NCBI RefSeq assembly: GCF_000143535.2
Contig: NC_037311.1
Coordinates: 992,001 to 1,056,000, forward strand
Direction of reading: 5' to 3'
DNA from: Botrytis cinerea B05.10
Lineage: Eukaryota > Ascomycota > Leotiomycetes > Helotiales > Sclerotiniaceae
Length of the DNA: 64,000 nucleotides
Shown here: positions 10,996 to 22,730 of the stretch, in pieces
How positions within the stretch are numbered: position 1 is the first letter of the stretch
Layout of the letters: every line of letters starts with the position of its first letter
Notes under the pieces: model-generated
Told to the model about the DNA's origin: nothing
The model's database searches: none
What the model saw: only the letters and a program-made list of their open reading frames with translations
Translations under genes and position numbers: made by a program

Positions 10996-13202
10996 CGTAT
11001 TCAAATTATTATAGAATGATTAATATCTATAAATCTTAGGGAGTTATAAATGTTTTTAGACTTTGTGAACTTTTATTGATAATTTATTAGAACCTATTCG
11101 ATAATAGTTTATAGAATGACCGCTTTTATAAAAGGAATAAAGAAAGATAAAATAATAGAGAAGTTTATATAAATAAAGGAAATCCAAAATATATTTGAGA
11201 TATTAAAGAAAGCATTTATTATAGCATCGATATTCAAGTATTTCGAACTATTGCTCCACATTATGATCGAAACCAACTCATCAGTATTTATTCTAGAATA
11301 CATTCTATTGCAATTATTCGAAGAAAGGATTATAAAAGTACTAATACAATAATAGTATTCTATTATATTCTATTCGAGAAAACTGAATTCTACAGAACAA
11401 TAATACTTCATTTACAATTAGGAATTATTAACAATATATATTATATTCATATAATAATATTATTACTTGATAAATAATCGATACACAATTGTGATGAAAT
11501 CGGATTATAATAGTTTACAATATTTTATAATAAAAAAGATCTTCAATAATAGATAAGTTAAATGGGTAGAAATATTAGTAATCTATAATTTCGAAATAGT
11601 ATATAGGGTAGGGAAATTAAATCCAGCTGATAGATTATTACACCGCCCCAATTATATTATCGATATAGAGAGTATCAATAATATATTATCCATATTCTAG
11701 AATAAATTAAAAAGTATTATAATTATTATAAATTTATTTTATAAATCTATTATGAAAACGGAACTTCTATGTATTATTATTAATCGCTTATAAAAAAAAG
11801 GGTATAATTTATTATTATATAAATAATTAATTTTATTAATAAAAATTGATTGCAAATAATCAATATTATATTGGATTATTAGTGTTTTTGTATTCAATAA
11901 AACAATATTCGAATTTATATTAAAATCAATAGGAAAAGTTTTATTGTAGTTTTAAAAAGAAAACGATTTTATAAAAAATAAAGAGTATTTAAAATAAAGA
12001 TTATATTCCACCAAAAACACTTCATTATAATAGATAAACACTAACAAGCTCTTTAAATATAAAGAAAATATATATATATTATTAAATAATATTTTTAGAA
12101 TAGAAATCTTAGAAATATATTACAATAATCTTATTGAAGGTTATTGAAGTATTGCTAAAATATTGGAAATACTGAAGTCTAAATATTATTAATTTTTAAT
12201 AAAAAAAGATATTAAATAATATATCAAAATATATGCGGTATACTAACGAACCACTATCAAAAAATATAAGTTATATAATGAGTTACAAACCCTTTCTATT
12301 TTAAAAGAATCCTAAAAAGAAATAATTATAGATTTTATTATAGATTTACTTCCTTCGAAATATGGAAAATATGTATACAATTCTATTCTAATAATAATTG
12401 ATAAATTTATAAAACTAGCCCGATATATTGTTATTAACAAAACGATATTGTTTTTTGAATTAGTTGATATTATAATTAATATAATATTTAAAGATTTTGA
12501 TATATTAGAAAATATAATCTTTGATAGGGGATTGCAATTTGTTAGTAAATTTTGGAGTAGTTTAATATTTTATTTGCAAATCCGTTATAAATTGTTGATA
12601 ATATTTTATTTGTAAATCAACAATCAAATCGAATAACAAAATCAAAATTTAATTCATTATATAAATTGCTATATCAATTATAAACAAAACGATTGAACAT
12701 TGTTATTACTCCTTATTGAATTCATATATAATGCAATATGGTATAGTATAATTAATACAAACCCATTTCAGATTATGTATAAATTCTAATTTATATTTTA
12801 TTATATCGGTAAGGATGTTGATTTAGAGGGAAGGGCGTTGGCAGTATGCGAATGTATCAATGTTTTAGAGAAAGAAAGAGAAAAGCTGAAAGAATTTTGG
12901 AAATCGGTAATTAATTAGAAAAACAAGAATATTATGAAGGGGTTATTATAACGATATAGTATTGGGGATAAAATGATATTAAGTATAAAGAATATTAAAT
13001 AATTGTAACCTAAAAAAAAATTCTTTGATTGATTTATAGGTTTCTTTATTGTAACAGGTATAAAAATTAATGGGTAAGTATATGAATTTAGATTATTGTT
13101 TATTTATAAAATCTATAATGTATTTTATATCTTTTTATTCGAATTATAATATGAATAATAGGGTACTACCAATCTACCGCCGTTAAAAGAAATTAATGAT
13201 TA

Positions 13203-13350
13203 TATAAAATATAAGATGGAAAGGATTTTAGTATATAGAAAAAGAGGCAGAGGTATACAATATCTGATACAATAGAAAGGCTACTAATTGGTGAAAGATA
13301 TGTGGGAAGTATTTTATAATCTAGAAAATATGAAAGTAGTAATAAAAGAA
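13203..13350 (+). pseudogene. Chromodomain remnant at the integrase C-terminus
   Basis: Reads KYKMERILVYRKRGRGIQYL, then IQ-stop-KGY-stop-LVKDMWEVFYNLEN. This matches the chromodomain core (E-I-L-D-x-R...Y-L-V-K-W-K-G-Y...W-E-P...L) that defines chromoviruses, with tryptophan positions turned into stops. Confidence 0.75.
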
Positions 13351-15362
13351 TATTATAAAGAAGAAGTATTATTAATATAGAAAAAGAAGAGAATAAGAAA
13401 AAAGCTTAAAAATACTTGATACAAAAAGACCTCACAAAATCCACATTTAGAACGTATACATTACACCAAGCTACCCAAAAAGGACTATTCAATAAAGAAA
13501 CCAGAAAGAACAACTCCTCCGAACCCATAATATATCAACAACCAAACCCAAATGATCCATTACACAAAGAGAACTCTAGAAAATCGAAATCAATTCTCTA
13601 ATTTATTTGCTTGATTTAGAAGATCAGCTGCAATATCTCGATTGCTAAAAAGGATAGAACCTATATTGCTGGCATATCCCTTGGGATTTGCAAACCCGAT
13701 CTAATCAACTTTACCTCTTCTACTAATCTTATCTTAATTATCAACTCCTTCCTCCTCGTTCTTGCGAATCTCACTGACAAAGCAAGCTCCTATCGGAAAA
13801 CCAATAGCAACCCATTGCCTCTTGAAGATCCACTTTATATCAGAATTCTCAGAACAAAACCTTTAAAGTAAATCTACTTAACTATCAGATTCATTAATAT
13901 AAATTTATTAAATAATATTGAAAGCCCTCTTTCGGGATTTAAGAGAGCCTACAAAATAAAAGCAAAGTATTAATATATTGCAAAAAGCAAATTACAACAA
14001 TTTAAAAGCAGAAAGGGAAATGATAGATTTAGTTATAAGCTTATCGAATCGAGAATGATAAAGCATAATAGAAAAAGCATTCTTTTTATTCAAACTTTTA
14101 AATAATAAAGTTGGTATATTTTTATTTAAAGGGTAATGCAGGATATTAGTAATCTAATAAAATTGATTCAATATATTATTCTTTTCAAAAACAAATTCTT
14201 CAAATTCATTAAGATTTATAATTATATTTCTTTTCAATTTTGCAAAACCTTTTTGGAGATTTTATTGAATTATTATAAAGATAGCAAAGTTTGTTTGGTT
14301 TGATAAAGTAAAAGTATAATAACAATCTAAGAAATCAATTATTATATTTAAATCTTGATTATTATTTGGGAATCCTGAAGGAATTTGAATATTTTATAAT
14401 GTATTGGCAATAGTGTATATAGTACGAGAATATATAATCGAAATTATAAATTCCCCTTCTTCGTTTGAATTTAAAGCGGTGATTAATGGTATAGTAGGAG
14501 TTGTAACAGCAATGTTTAAGGTAGGTAGATTATTCTAAGAATCATTAAATCAACTATTAATAATATTAAAGGGCAAAAGTAAAACAATCGATAATGAATC
14601 GATATGAATTTACAATGCGTTTTATAAGATTATTAATTTTATTTAATTTAGATATTAAAAGAAGAGTTAATTCCTTTGTAGATTGCAATTTATGAATCCC
14701 CCCTTGTTTAATCTCTTTTCGAAAAAAAGCCTTCATTACCTTAATATATCGATTATATCAATGAATCATTATTTCGAAGGTATCCTTATCTTTTTGACTA
14801 TTATTTAAAATAAGGTATCAAAAGATATAAATCTAATATAAAAGGTTTATGTTGGGAATAAAGCGAGGAGGTATTGAAAGGCAGATTTTTTTTTATTTGT
14901 AACAATAATTATATTTAATAACAGGACTTTTATTAAAATAGCAAAATTCATTGTTAAAAGAAATGGCAATTCGTTTAGAATATTGAAAGCAAGTAAAGAT
15001 AATTAATACGGAAGGGATTGTTGCAGATTGATTAGTGATAATAGCTGGAGTAATAGGTTACAATATAGTTATTTTTATATAAATAAATAAGGGGGAATAA
15101 TTTGATTGTGGAAGATATATTAAAGGTAAGAAGATTCCTTTTATAGAATTATTAATAATTTGTTAGTAAAATGGTAAGGTGTGTAAGAATACTGTTATTT
15201 GCTTGTTTATTATTTGTAATATTTAAATAAAATTGAAATTGCTTTTGAAATGTGGTGTAGGGTTGGGTATACAGTGATGTGATGATATAATTTATATTCC
15301 AAATAAACAATATGAAAAGAAACAAACATTTCTCAAAATGCGAAATATAAAAAGAGGGGCTC

Positions 15363-15545
15363 TATTACGAAACAAAATATAACTAGTTCAATTAGGTATA
15401 TGATAATAAACCTTTTGGGTCTATTATATATCAAATGGGGCTTGTATATGTATAAATTGTATAATTTGCATAGTTATAGAAAAGCAATGAAAAGTCTTGG
15501 TGCCACAATATACTAGTTGATTCATTACTATTATTCATCCTAACA
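15363..15545 (+). repeat. 3' LTR (183 bp)
   Basis: Same length and order as the 5' LTR. It starts TATTACG, having lost the terminal G to A, and ends CCTAACA. CTTTC follows at 15546-15550. Confidence 0.9.
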
Positions 15546-15806
15546 CTTTCTTATTCTCTTTCTAATTCTCTTTCTTATTCTCTTTCTAATTCTCTTTCTA
15601 ATTCTCTTTCTAATTCTCTTTCTTATTCTCTTTTCTTATTCTCTTTCTAATTCTCTTTCTTATTCTCTTTCTAATTCTCTTTCTAATTCTCTTTCTAATT
15701 CTCTTTCTTATTCTCTTTTCTTATTCTCTTTCTAATTCTCTTTCTTATTCTCTTTCTAATTCTCTTTCTAATTCTCTTTCTAATTCTCTTTCTAATTCTC
15801 TTTCTT
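15546..15806 (+). repeat. Pyrimidine-rich array, continuation of the left arm
   Basis: About 20 units of TTCTCTTTCTAA/TTAT resume here after the retrotransposon. This shows that it inserted into a pre-existing array. Beyond it the arm continues as unique inverted sequence. Confidence 0.85.
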
Positions 15807-16034
15807 ATTTTCAGCTTCTAATTCAGATTCTAATATTGAAAAACGTTCAAGGCAATTGTACTTAAGACATTTACAACCCCTGCTTACTAATACACCTCTG
15901 AATACACCTCCTTTCAATTCAATTCATTCAATCTATTGATTCTATTACTATTATAGCCTATACATTAGTGATTCTACAGCCTGTTACTAATCCGTTGTAA
16001 TAGTATATAATTACTTGGTTTGCTTCTACGAATC

Positions 16035-16105
16035 CATCATTTGAAATATTTAAATCATTTGAAATATTTAAATCATTAGAGATATTTAAATCATTAGAGA
16101 TATTA
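16035..16105 (+). repeat. 18-bp minisatellite, four copies
   Basis: Units CATTTGAAATATTTAAAT and CATTAGAGATATTTAAAT, the same family as the 13-copy array at 7414-7655. Confidence 0.75.
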
Positions 16106-16255
16106 AATTGAATTGAAATGTCATAAAAGAAAATCCTAATCAAATACTGAAAACTATATTGAAATGAATTTTAATTATGTTATAATGGATTCGCAGAATT
16201 AACGAAGACCGATTTGTATCACATTACATAAGCAGAATTATCTCTATAACCAGGT

Positions 16256-17370
16256 CATTTTCATAATGCGCGACTATAAAACCCCTTCTGATTGATTATA
16301 AGTAATGTACGAAACTTTCTATTGATTGGAGTTTAGTTTTTCCGGTCGAACAGAGGGAAAACTATATAGAGCTTAGTTTTTCTGATCGAACAGGGAGAAA
16401 AACTATACGAAATTTATTTCAATCTAATATACAATCTTAAAAGGAAAGAAAATTCAATTGAAAAAGAAATAATTAGATTAAAGCAATTAAGAGCTTTCTA
16501 ATAGTTTAATTAGTTTTAGAGTAAACTTTATAATAGTATTATAGGCCTCAATAATTCATCTGTAGTATACCGGGGGATATTAGGTACTCAAGGAAAGCCT
16601 TAGGTATGTATATAGTATTAGTTATAGAATACTTTAGAAATCTAGAATATAGTTCTCAGGATAATAGGTTTTAGAAAAGATAGAATATAATAAGTAATAA
16701 AACTTTATTAGGATTAGTAATATCCTAAAAGATTAGTTTTAGAATAAAAGAATAAGTTAGAATATTAAGAGTTATAAGATTAATATTCTATAATAGATAG
16801 TTTAGAAATGATAGTGCTTTAGAAGCGATTGACTGTTTTAGCTATTTAAGTAAGATAAAAATCTATATAAGGAAATGGATTTCATTATAATGTAAAGCTT
16901 TATATTTAAAAACAATTATTAATTTCATTATTATAACTATAAGAATTGTAATCAATTACAATTTTATTGAATTCCTATTTGAAATCTAATCTAAATCATT
17001 TCGAGAGATCTTTAGATACTTCTATATGACTCTAAAGGCAGCTCCCGTAATATGTACTTCATATAACTATCTATATAATAGATCATTTTCATATTTGTAG
17101 ATTCATAAAACCTCTTCTAATTGATTATAAATAATATATAAAACTTTCTATTAATTAAAACTTAGTTTTTTCGATCAAATAAAAGGAAAAACTATATAGA
17201 GTTTAGTTTTTTTAATTGGATAGGATAATAAATTTTATAAATTTTCTTTAATTCAATATATAATCTTAAAAGAAAAAAAATTCGATTAAAAAAGAAGTAA
17301 TTAGATTAAAGCAATTGAGAGTTTTCTAATAGTCTAATTAGTTTTAGAATAAGCCTTATAATAATGATGG
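16256..17370 (+). mobile_element. Pair of about 285-bp direct repeats, possible TRIM-type element
   Basis: About 16256-16540 and 17084-17370 are direct copies. Shared blocks include TCATTTTCAT, AACTTTCTATT, the duplicated AGTTTTTC..TCGA..(C/A)AG..GGAAAAACTATA motif, ATACAATCTTAAAAG and TTAGATTAAAGCAATT. The spacer is about 540 bases. The right copy is clearly more AT-rich than the left. Long direct repeats around a short noncoding interior resemble a terminal-repeat retrotransposon in miniature, but I found neither TG...CA ends nor a primer-binding site. A simple duplication is equally possible. Confidence 0.4.
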
Positions 17371-17589
17371 AATCAATTGATTGAATTGAAAGGATCGATA
17401 AAAGTAGATTTAAAGATGTATTTGTAAGCAAATATATAATGCCTAAGGTATAATTGCCTTAAACATTTTTCAATATTAGAATCTGAATTAGAATCTGAAT
17501 TAGAATCTAAATTAGAATCTAAATTAGAATTTGAATTAGAATCTAAATTAGAATCTAAATTAGAATTTGAATTAGAATTTGAATTAGAA

Positions 17590-17797
17590 TTTGAGAATTA
17601 GAAAGAGAATTAGAAAGAGAATTAGAAAAAAGAATAAAAGAAAAGAATAAAAGAAGAGAATAAAAGAAGAGAATAAAAAAGAGAATAAAAGAGAGAATTA
17701 GAGAGAGAATTAGAAAAGAGAATAAGAGAATTAGAAAAGAAAAGAGAATTAGAAAAGAAAAGAGAATTATAAGATTTTAAGATTTTAAAGTTTATAA

Positions 17798-17866
<69 letters not shown>
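17590..17866 (-). repeat. Right-arm purine array and (ATT)n run
   Basis: GAGAATTAGAAA-type units (17590-17766) followed by about 23 ATT units. This is the inverted counterpart of the left-arm pyrimidine array and TAA run. Both tracts are shorter than on the left. Confidence 0.85.
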
Positions 17867-18140
17867 TATAATTAAATCTCAAGCGTAGCGAGGATCAGGG
17901 GTCTGGAGGCTGACCCCCATAAGGATTAAAGAAATAAAAATAAAATTTTATATATCTTGAAAAAAAGAAAAAAAAGCGTCTATGAATCCACAGTCTGAAA
18001 AATTCTTTTTCCCCGACGGCTAGTATTGAGCTTATTTAGAAAAAAGATTGATCTATATATAAGAAATGTTTCAAAGTAGTTCGTAAGCTTTTTCAAAAGC
18101 TTAGTATTGCATTTCCAAATGAATTCTCTAAGAGTACTAA

Positions 18141-18492
18141 GGGCCCGTTCGGATCGTTTTTTTAATTTGTTGACTAATAATTTAGCCTAAATTTTATAGA
18201 TCTATAAAATGTAGAGTAACAAATGTTGATAAATGTTATCAAATGCTAATAAAAGTTGTATTATAGATTTGATAAGGTTTAGTAAGACTATCATATAAAT
18301 TTTCAAAATTTGTAAATTCACATTTTGTAGCTTTTTGTAGCTCAACATTAGTATTCGATAAATCACTTTTTTTCAATTTTATTATCAATATAGATTGTTG
18401 AGCAACATTTGCATTCGGTAAATGCTAATTTGAATCTATATTACTAACAAATATAGCTCTACATCGCCTAAAAAATCGATCCGAACGGGCCC
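18141..18492. mobile_element. PIF/Harbinger-type MITE with TAA target duplication
   Basis: A 352-bp element whose termini are GGGCCCGTTCGGATCG and its exact reverse complement, flanked by TAA on both sides (18138-18140, 18493-18495). A 3-bp TWA duplication with GGG/GGC-starting inverted repeats is the PIF/Harbinger hallmark. The interior is AT-rich and noncoding. The sequence around the insertion (about 18024-18530) is a diverged copy of 18980-19145, where the site is uninterrupted, giving an empty-site comparison within the window. Confidence 0.85.
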
Positions 18493-18979
18493 TAATATAG
18501 TAATCGCTAAGATCAAGGAAGAGTTCAATATAATAAGGTAAGTACATTTATTACTTTCCTTTTTAATTAACCGGGCCCTCAGTCTTATACATTTCCACAC
18601 CAACTTTAAACAATTTGAAATCTGTCTAGAAAGTTTCTTCACAAGTCAACTCGCAATTAAACATTTGATCTATTCAATTAACCTCATCTCTTCCTGCTCT
18701 CACTTACGGAAAGAGAATTTGTTCGTAAATAGTATAATACTCCTCAACTTCTTTCTTAGATTTGATTTCCTTAAGAAAGTATTCAGAAGCAGCATGATTT
18801 GTCATTTCTAATACCGTATATAGCTTGCTCGTATCTATAAATCCAATAGTATGATTTTTCATATAGACTTGATGATAGATAATCATATTATAAAGGATAC
18901 TAGTTCAACAAACGAAGTCGATGGAATTTGTTTATTTATATGATTACAATATTAAGATTATTTCAATTGTAATATAGAA

Positions 18980-19145
18980 ACTCATATTGAGTTTATTCAG
19001 AAAAAAGATTGATTTATATATAAGAACTATTCCAAAGTAGTTTGTAGGCTTTTTCAAAAGCTTAGTATTATATTTCCAAATGAATTCTTCAAGAGTATTG
19101 ATATAGTAATTGCTAAGATCAAGGAAGAGTTCAATATGATAATAG
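18980..19145 (+). repeat. Paralogous empty site of the Harbinger-type MITE
   Basis: Matches 18024-18140 plus 18496-18530: TTTATTCAGAAAAAAGATTG, TTTTTCAAAAGCTTAGTATT, CCAAATGAATTC, then AAGAGTATTGATATAGTAAT with no element. It shows a duplicated block of at least 150 bases and confirms the insertion point. Confidence 0.75.
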
Positions 19146-19540
19146 ATAATCATATCATAAAGGATACTAGCTGGTGGAGTTTGTCTAACCAAGGTCAAGT
19201 TGCGGGATGCATTCAACTTAAATTTCGCGATTTTGCATTCTGTTTGAGTTGAAACAGCTATATAAGTAGTTGTGGAGGAAGAGTTTAGTATAATAATGAA
19301 TAATCTTATTATAAAGGATACTAGCCCGACAAACGGAGTCAATAGAGTTTATCCATTCAAGATTAAATTGTAGAATATATTCAACTTTGCATTCTATTTG
19401 AATTGAAAAGGTTTCAGTATGATAATGAACAATCATATTATAAAGGATACTAGTCTGACAAATGGAGCCGATGGAGTTTATTCATTCAAGGTTAAGTTGC
19501 GAAATATATTCAACTTTGTATTCTATTTGAATTGAAAAGG

Positions 19541-19900
19541 TTTCAATATGATAATGGACAATCATACTATAAAGGATACTAGCCCAATTATGAAGGAAGA
19601 GTTTAGCATAATAATGAACAATCATACAATAAAGGATACTAGCTCAATTATAAAGGAAGAGTTTAGTATAATAATGAACAACTATATTATAAAGGATACT
19701 AATTCAATTGTAAAGGAAGAGTTCAATATAATAATGAACAATTATACCATAAAGAATACTAGCCCAATTGTGGAGGAAGAGTTCAATATGATAATGGACA
19801 ATCATACTATAAAGGATACTAGCTCAATTGTAAAAGAAGAGTTCAATATGATAATGGATAATTATATCATAAAGGATACTAGCCCAACAAGCGGAGCTGT
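19541..19900 (+). repeat. 60-bp minisatellite, six in-phase copies
   Basis: The motif CAATCATA..ATAAAGGATACT recurs exactly every 60 bases (at 19571, 19631, 19691, 19751, 19811, 19871). Because 60 is a multiple of three, one plus-strand frame stays open and gives a 20-residue repeat (IIMNNHTIKDTSSIIKEEFS). Looser copies of the ATAAAGGATACTAG core occur upstream at about 18890, 19159, 19312 and 19441. The open frame runs on to 20009, but nothing else suggests a gene. Its last part (TSGAVYSVVAESAIDEVAAL) is from GC-richer sequence at 19885-19955. Confidence 0.85.
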
Positions 19901-20175
19901 TTACTCTGTGGTGGCAGAATCCGCGATTGACGAAGTGGCCGCTTTGTCAGCCCCAGAAAATATTCAATATTTTTATAATATATTGAAAAAAGCGTTTTTA
20001 AAGTATTGATTAGGGGGCTTTTTCTTTTATAAATGATTAGAAATTTTTATTTCAAAGGGATTTAGTGAAATTCTTGAATTCTAGTTTGAATTCTAGTTTT
20101 AAATGATCAATATTTTATTTATATTGAATTCGATTAATAATTGAAATGAATATAAATATATAGATTAGAGTTAAA

Positions 20176-20591
20176 TAAATAATACGGCAAATTACTCTCA
20201 TACCCCTCAAATGTCATTTAACTACTCTCATGCCCTAAAATTTGAAAAAAAATTACTCTCATGCCCCTTAGATTCTATGATAGAATCTATTGTAGAATCT
20301 AGCCTAAAATCATAGAATCTAGTCATTTTAGGTTAGATTTTAAAAGTATAGATTCTATGATAGGCGATGGGAGGGTAGATTCTATAGTAAAGTAATTTAT
20401 AAATTTTGTATCTTTTTCAAATATAGAATCTAGCCTCAAAAAGCTAGAATCTATTTATTTAACTATAGAATCTATTATAGATTCTATTATAGAATCTAAG
20501 GGGCATAATAGTAAATTATTTCTGAATTTTAGGGCATGAGAGTAGTTAAATGACATTTGAGGGGTATGAGAGTAATTTGCCGTAAATAATA
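20176..20591. mobile_element. MULE-type MITE with 9-bp target duplication
   Basis: The element spans 20185-20582 (398 bp), flanked by the exact 9-bp repeat TAAATAATA (20176-20184, 20583-20591). The inverted termini are about 57 bases and start CGGCAAATTACTCTCATACC. Long inverted termini with a 9-bp duplication are typical of Mutator-like elements. The interior is a set of TAGATTCTA-type inverted motifs with no coding capacity. It is not visibly RIP-mutated, so it may be young. Confidence 0.85.
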
Positions 20592-21109
20592 TATATAAAC
20601 AATACATTCTGTATAACATAATACAATAATAAAGTTTTTGATTGAAGAAGAAATTGAAAATGAAATAAGTGAATGATTTACCCCTTACTTCCCCTCCCCT
20701 TTAAACTTTCAACTAATATCTTTCACTCATTTCATAACTCTTACACTTGCTTCCCTTCTCCTTTTAATTCTTATACTTGCTTCTCTTCCATTCACCTTTC
20801 CTCCAATTTTAATATTCATCGAATTCTGAAATCTCTAAGATCCTTCAAAATCCCCATTTTCTTTTTTTCTATTAAAAGTCAATACTAAACAGATCTCATT
20901 TTATATCAATTCCATTCGTTATTAATGAATTAATTATATTGTTAATAACGAATTGAATATATTATAAATGTAATATATATATATAAAATTTGTATAGGGA
21001 TTTATTATATTGAATTTCTTTTCGTCGAAAGTATTAACTTTGTCACCACAGGGTTTGCCGAAACGCGAAAAACGCGTCAATTCAGTTTCTTCTTTCTTAT
21101 TACAACTAA

Positions 21110-21445
21110 TTGATTTATTTAATTATACCACCACAACGTGCTCCCTTAGTTCAAATCGATCATAATAATGTACCTTATATTCATCTCAGTTCATATATGC
21201 GCAGAAAAATAGTAGGAAAGGTAAAGGCGGGTGTATGGCCTGCTACTATTGCAAGGGAGCTTGGGATCTCTGACTGGATTCGGATTCCAAACCACACATC
21301 ACGTGTGGGTTGCAACCTTGACTACCGCAAAGCTTGTCTAGTGCATCGCCGTGAAGAAGGAAACAACAAGAGTGCAAATTTGATTGTCATTAAATATACT
21401 CACCACTGTGCCATACCGGCAGTAATACACACATCATATGGCTGA
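21110..21445 (+). pseudogene. Tc1/mariner transposase fragment (N-terminal helix-turn-helix)
   Basis: The frame reads LSSYMRRKIVGKVKAGVWPATIARELGIS, close to the fungal Tc1/mariner DNA-binding N-terminus (R-G-x-I-V-G-x-x-E-A-G-x-x-P-x-x-I-A-R-E-L-G-I-S). The catalytic DDE domain is absent. After DWIRIPNHTSRVGC the frame has no similarity I recognise. It sits at the right edge of the AT-rich block, where composition returns to normal. Confidence 0.65.
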
Positions 21446-22730
21446 TATGATAGGACACGACGATCTTTCCAGAGATCTTTCGTATACCCTCGTCCTTCCA
21501 TCATCAACCTTCAAGAGATCTGTGTTTAAAGGTAATCTCAAATTAGATTCCAGCGAAGCAAGATAGATGTGTTTTTATTGTAGCTTGGTTCTCATCGTCG
21601 AAGATTGAACTCTCACCGAAAACTGAGCTGTTGTCGTTTATACAACTTATTCCAGTCTAATCGCCACTGCATACTTTGCTTAAATTTAAGGCCTTTCAAG
21701 GAGATGTTCTGAATGCATTCATTTTATTACAGTCAGACTGCCGTACCCTCTTTTCATTCCTTTGGCAGTTTGTGTGGGAGACGTTCTGATTTGTTTATTC
21801 CAGAAAAAAAAGAGAAAGAAAAAGCTACAACTTCGACCCCTTTTATAGCTAATTTCCCAGGAATTGATTCAGAGCCCTAACTTGCATCCCCACAACTCCC
21901 ATCCATGCCTTCTAGACCTGTATTGTGACCAGCTTTTCATATCGGCATCATTTTACTATTTACTATCTACTAGATGTAATGGATGAGCACGAATTCAGCT
22001 TTCTTCACCAAGTTTCTGTGGGATCTGGTTTCCATCACCGCTTAAATCCATCCTACCCTCCCAAATTCGGAGATTTCTCCACACTGACATCGCAATGGAT
22101 TCACTCGCGGTAAAAGGAAAATCTATTTTCCTTCCCTGTAGGCTATATATATGATTGAGTCGGATGCTCATCAAAACCATAATCTCACAAAGAACGACAA
22201 GGCGAACGATACAGGAGCGGGCATGTAATTCCGAATCCAGGACCCATACGAAAATGATCATATCACAGATTAGCTAGTGCTTTGGTTATGTAGTTTTGGA
22301 TTCTTGCCGTCAAATTCGAAAGGTCGTCATTGATGTTTATCCACAGCAACAGTCATTTTTGTATGGCAGCGATAATACTTAAACTCTCCATTCCTCTGCT
22401 TTCTGATCAATGTTCATTCGACAGCGAAGAGATAAAGTATGATGTTGACGGTGACATAGATGCGCTTCATATAATCCAATAACTACAGCATAATAGAATC
22501 CATCTATTCCAACTACCATTCGCCGCGCCCTAGAAATCCGAGAGTGGTTAAGAGAAAAACTCTAATCATTGCTATCAACAGGGTATTATCATTTATCATA
22601 TGTACATTTCCTCATTAACTCCATAAAATCAATCTTTATCCCGAAAATCATTTCGGAGTCTGTATTCGTTTCCCACTATGTTTCCATCCGGAGCATCACG
22701 AGCCAAATCACACACCTCTAGAAAATCAAC
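21446..22730. other. Intergenic region, no gene seen
   Basis: Normal composition returns here. Short frames (21925-22113, 21995-22261) show no domain or splice support. The last 200 bases are probably the 3' untranslated region of the ferroxidase gene. Confidence 0.5.

Larger units (their letters stand above)
8147..15545 (+). mobile_element. Ty3/Gypsy chromovirus-type LTR retrotransposon, RIP-degraded
   Basis: Full-length 7.4-kb element with equal 183-bp LTRs, CTTTC target duplications and a purine tract (AAAAAGAGGGG) just before the 3' LTR. All reading frames are broken by many stops and the base composition is extremely AT-rich. Remnants appear in Gypsy order. Protease-like FRCFINSGVQINII lies near 9780. 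Reverse transcriptase (YWFCINYRDLNRITKKDR, KLDLQNTYHYICI, VMYLDNILIYF) lies at about 10420-10990. RNase H-like sequence is near 11190-11330 and LNPADRLLHRPNYI near 11610. An integrase core resembling IIDFIIDLLPSKYGKYVYN lies near 12330, and a chromodomain (KMERILVYRKRGRGIQYLIQ-stop-KGY) near 13213-13310. The Trp of the WKGY motif is a TAG stop, as expected from G-to-A change. About 2 kb between the chromodomain and the 3' LTR is unexplained. Confidence 0.9.

Noticed and set aside
11109..11303. Minus-strand frame in the retrotransposon
   Set aside because: AT-rich chance frame opposite the RNase H remnant.
15540..15810. CRISPR-like regular repeats
   Set aside because: Units of about 12-14 bases without unique spacers, in a eukaryotic genome; a simple pyrimidine array.
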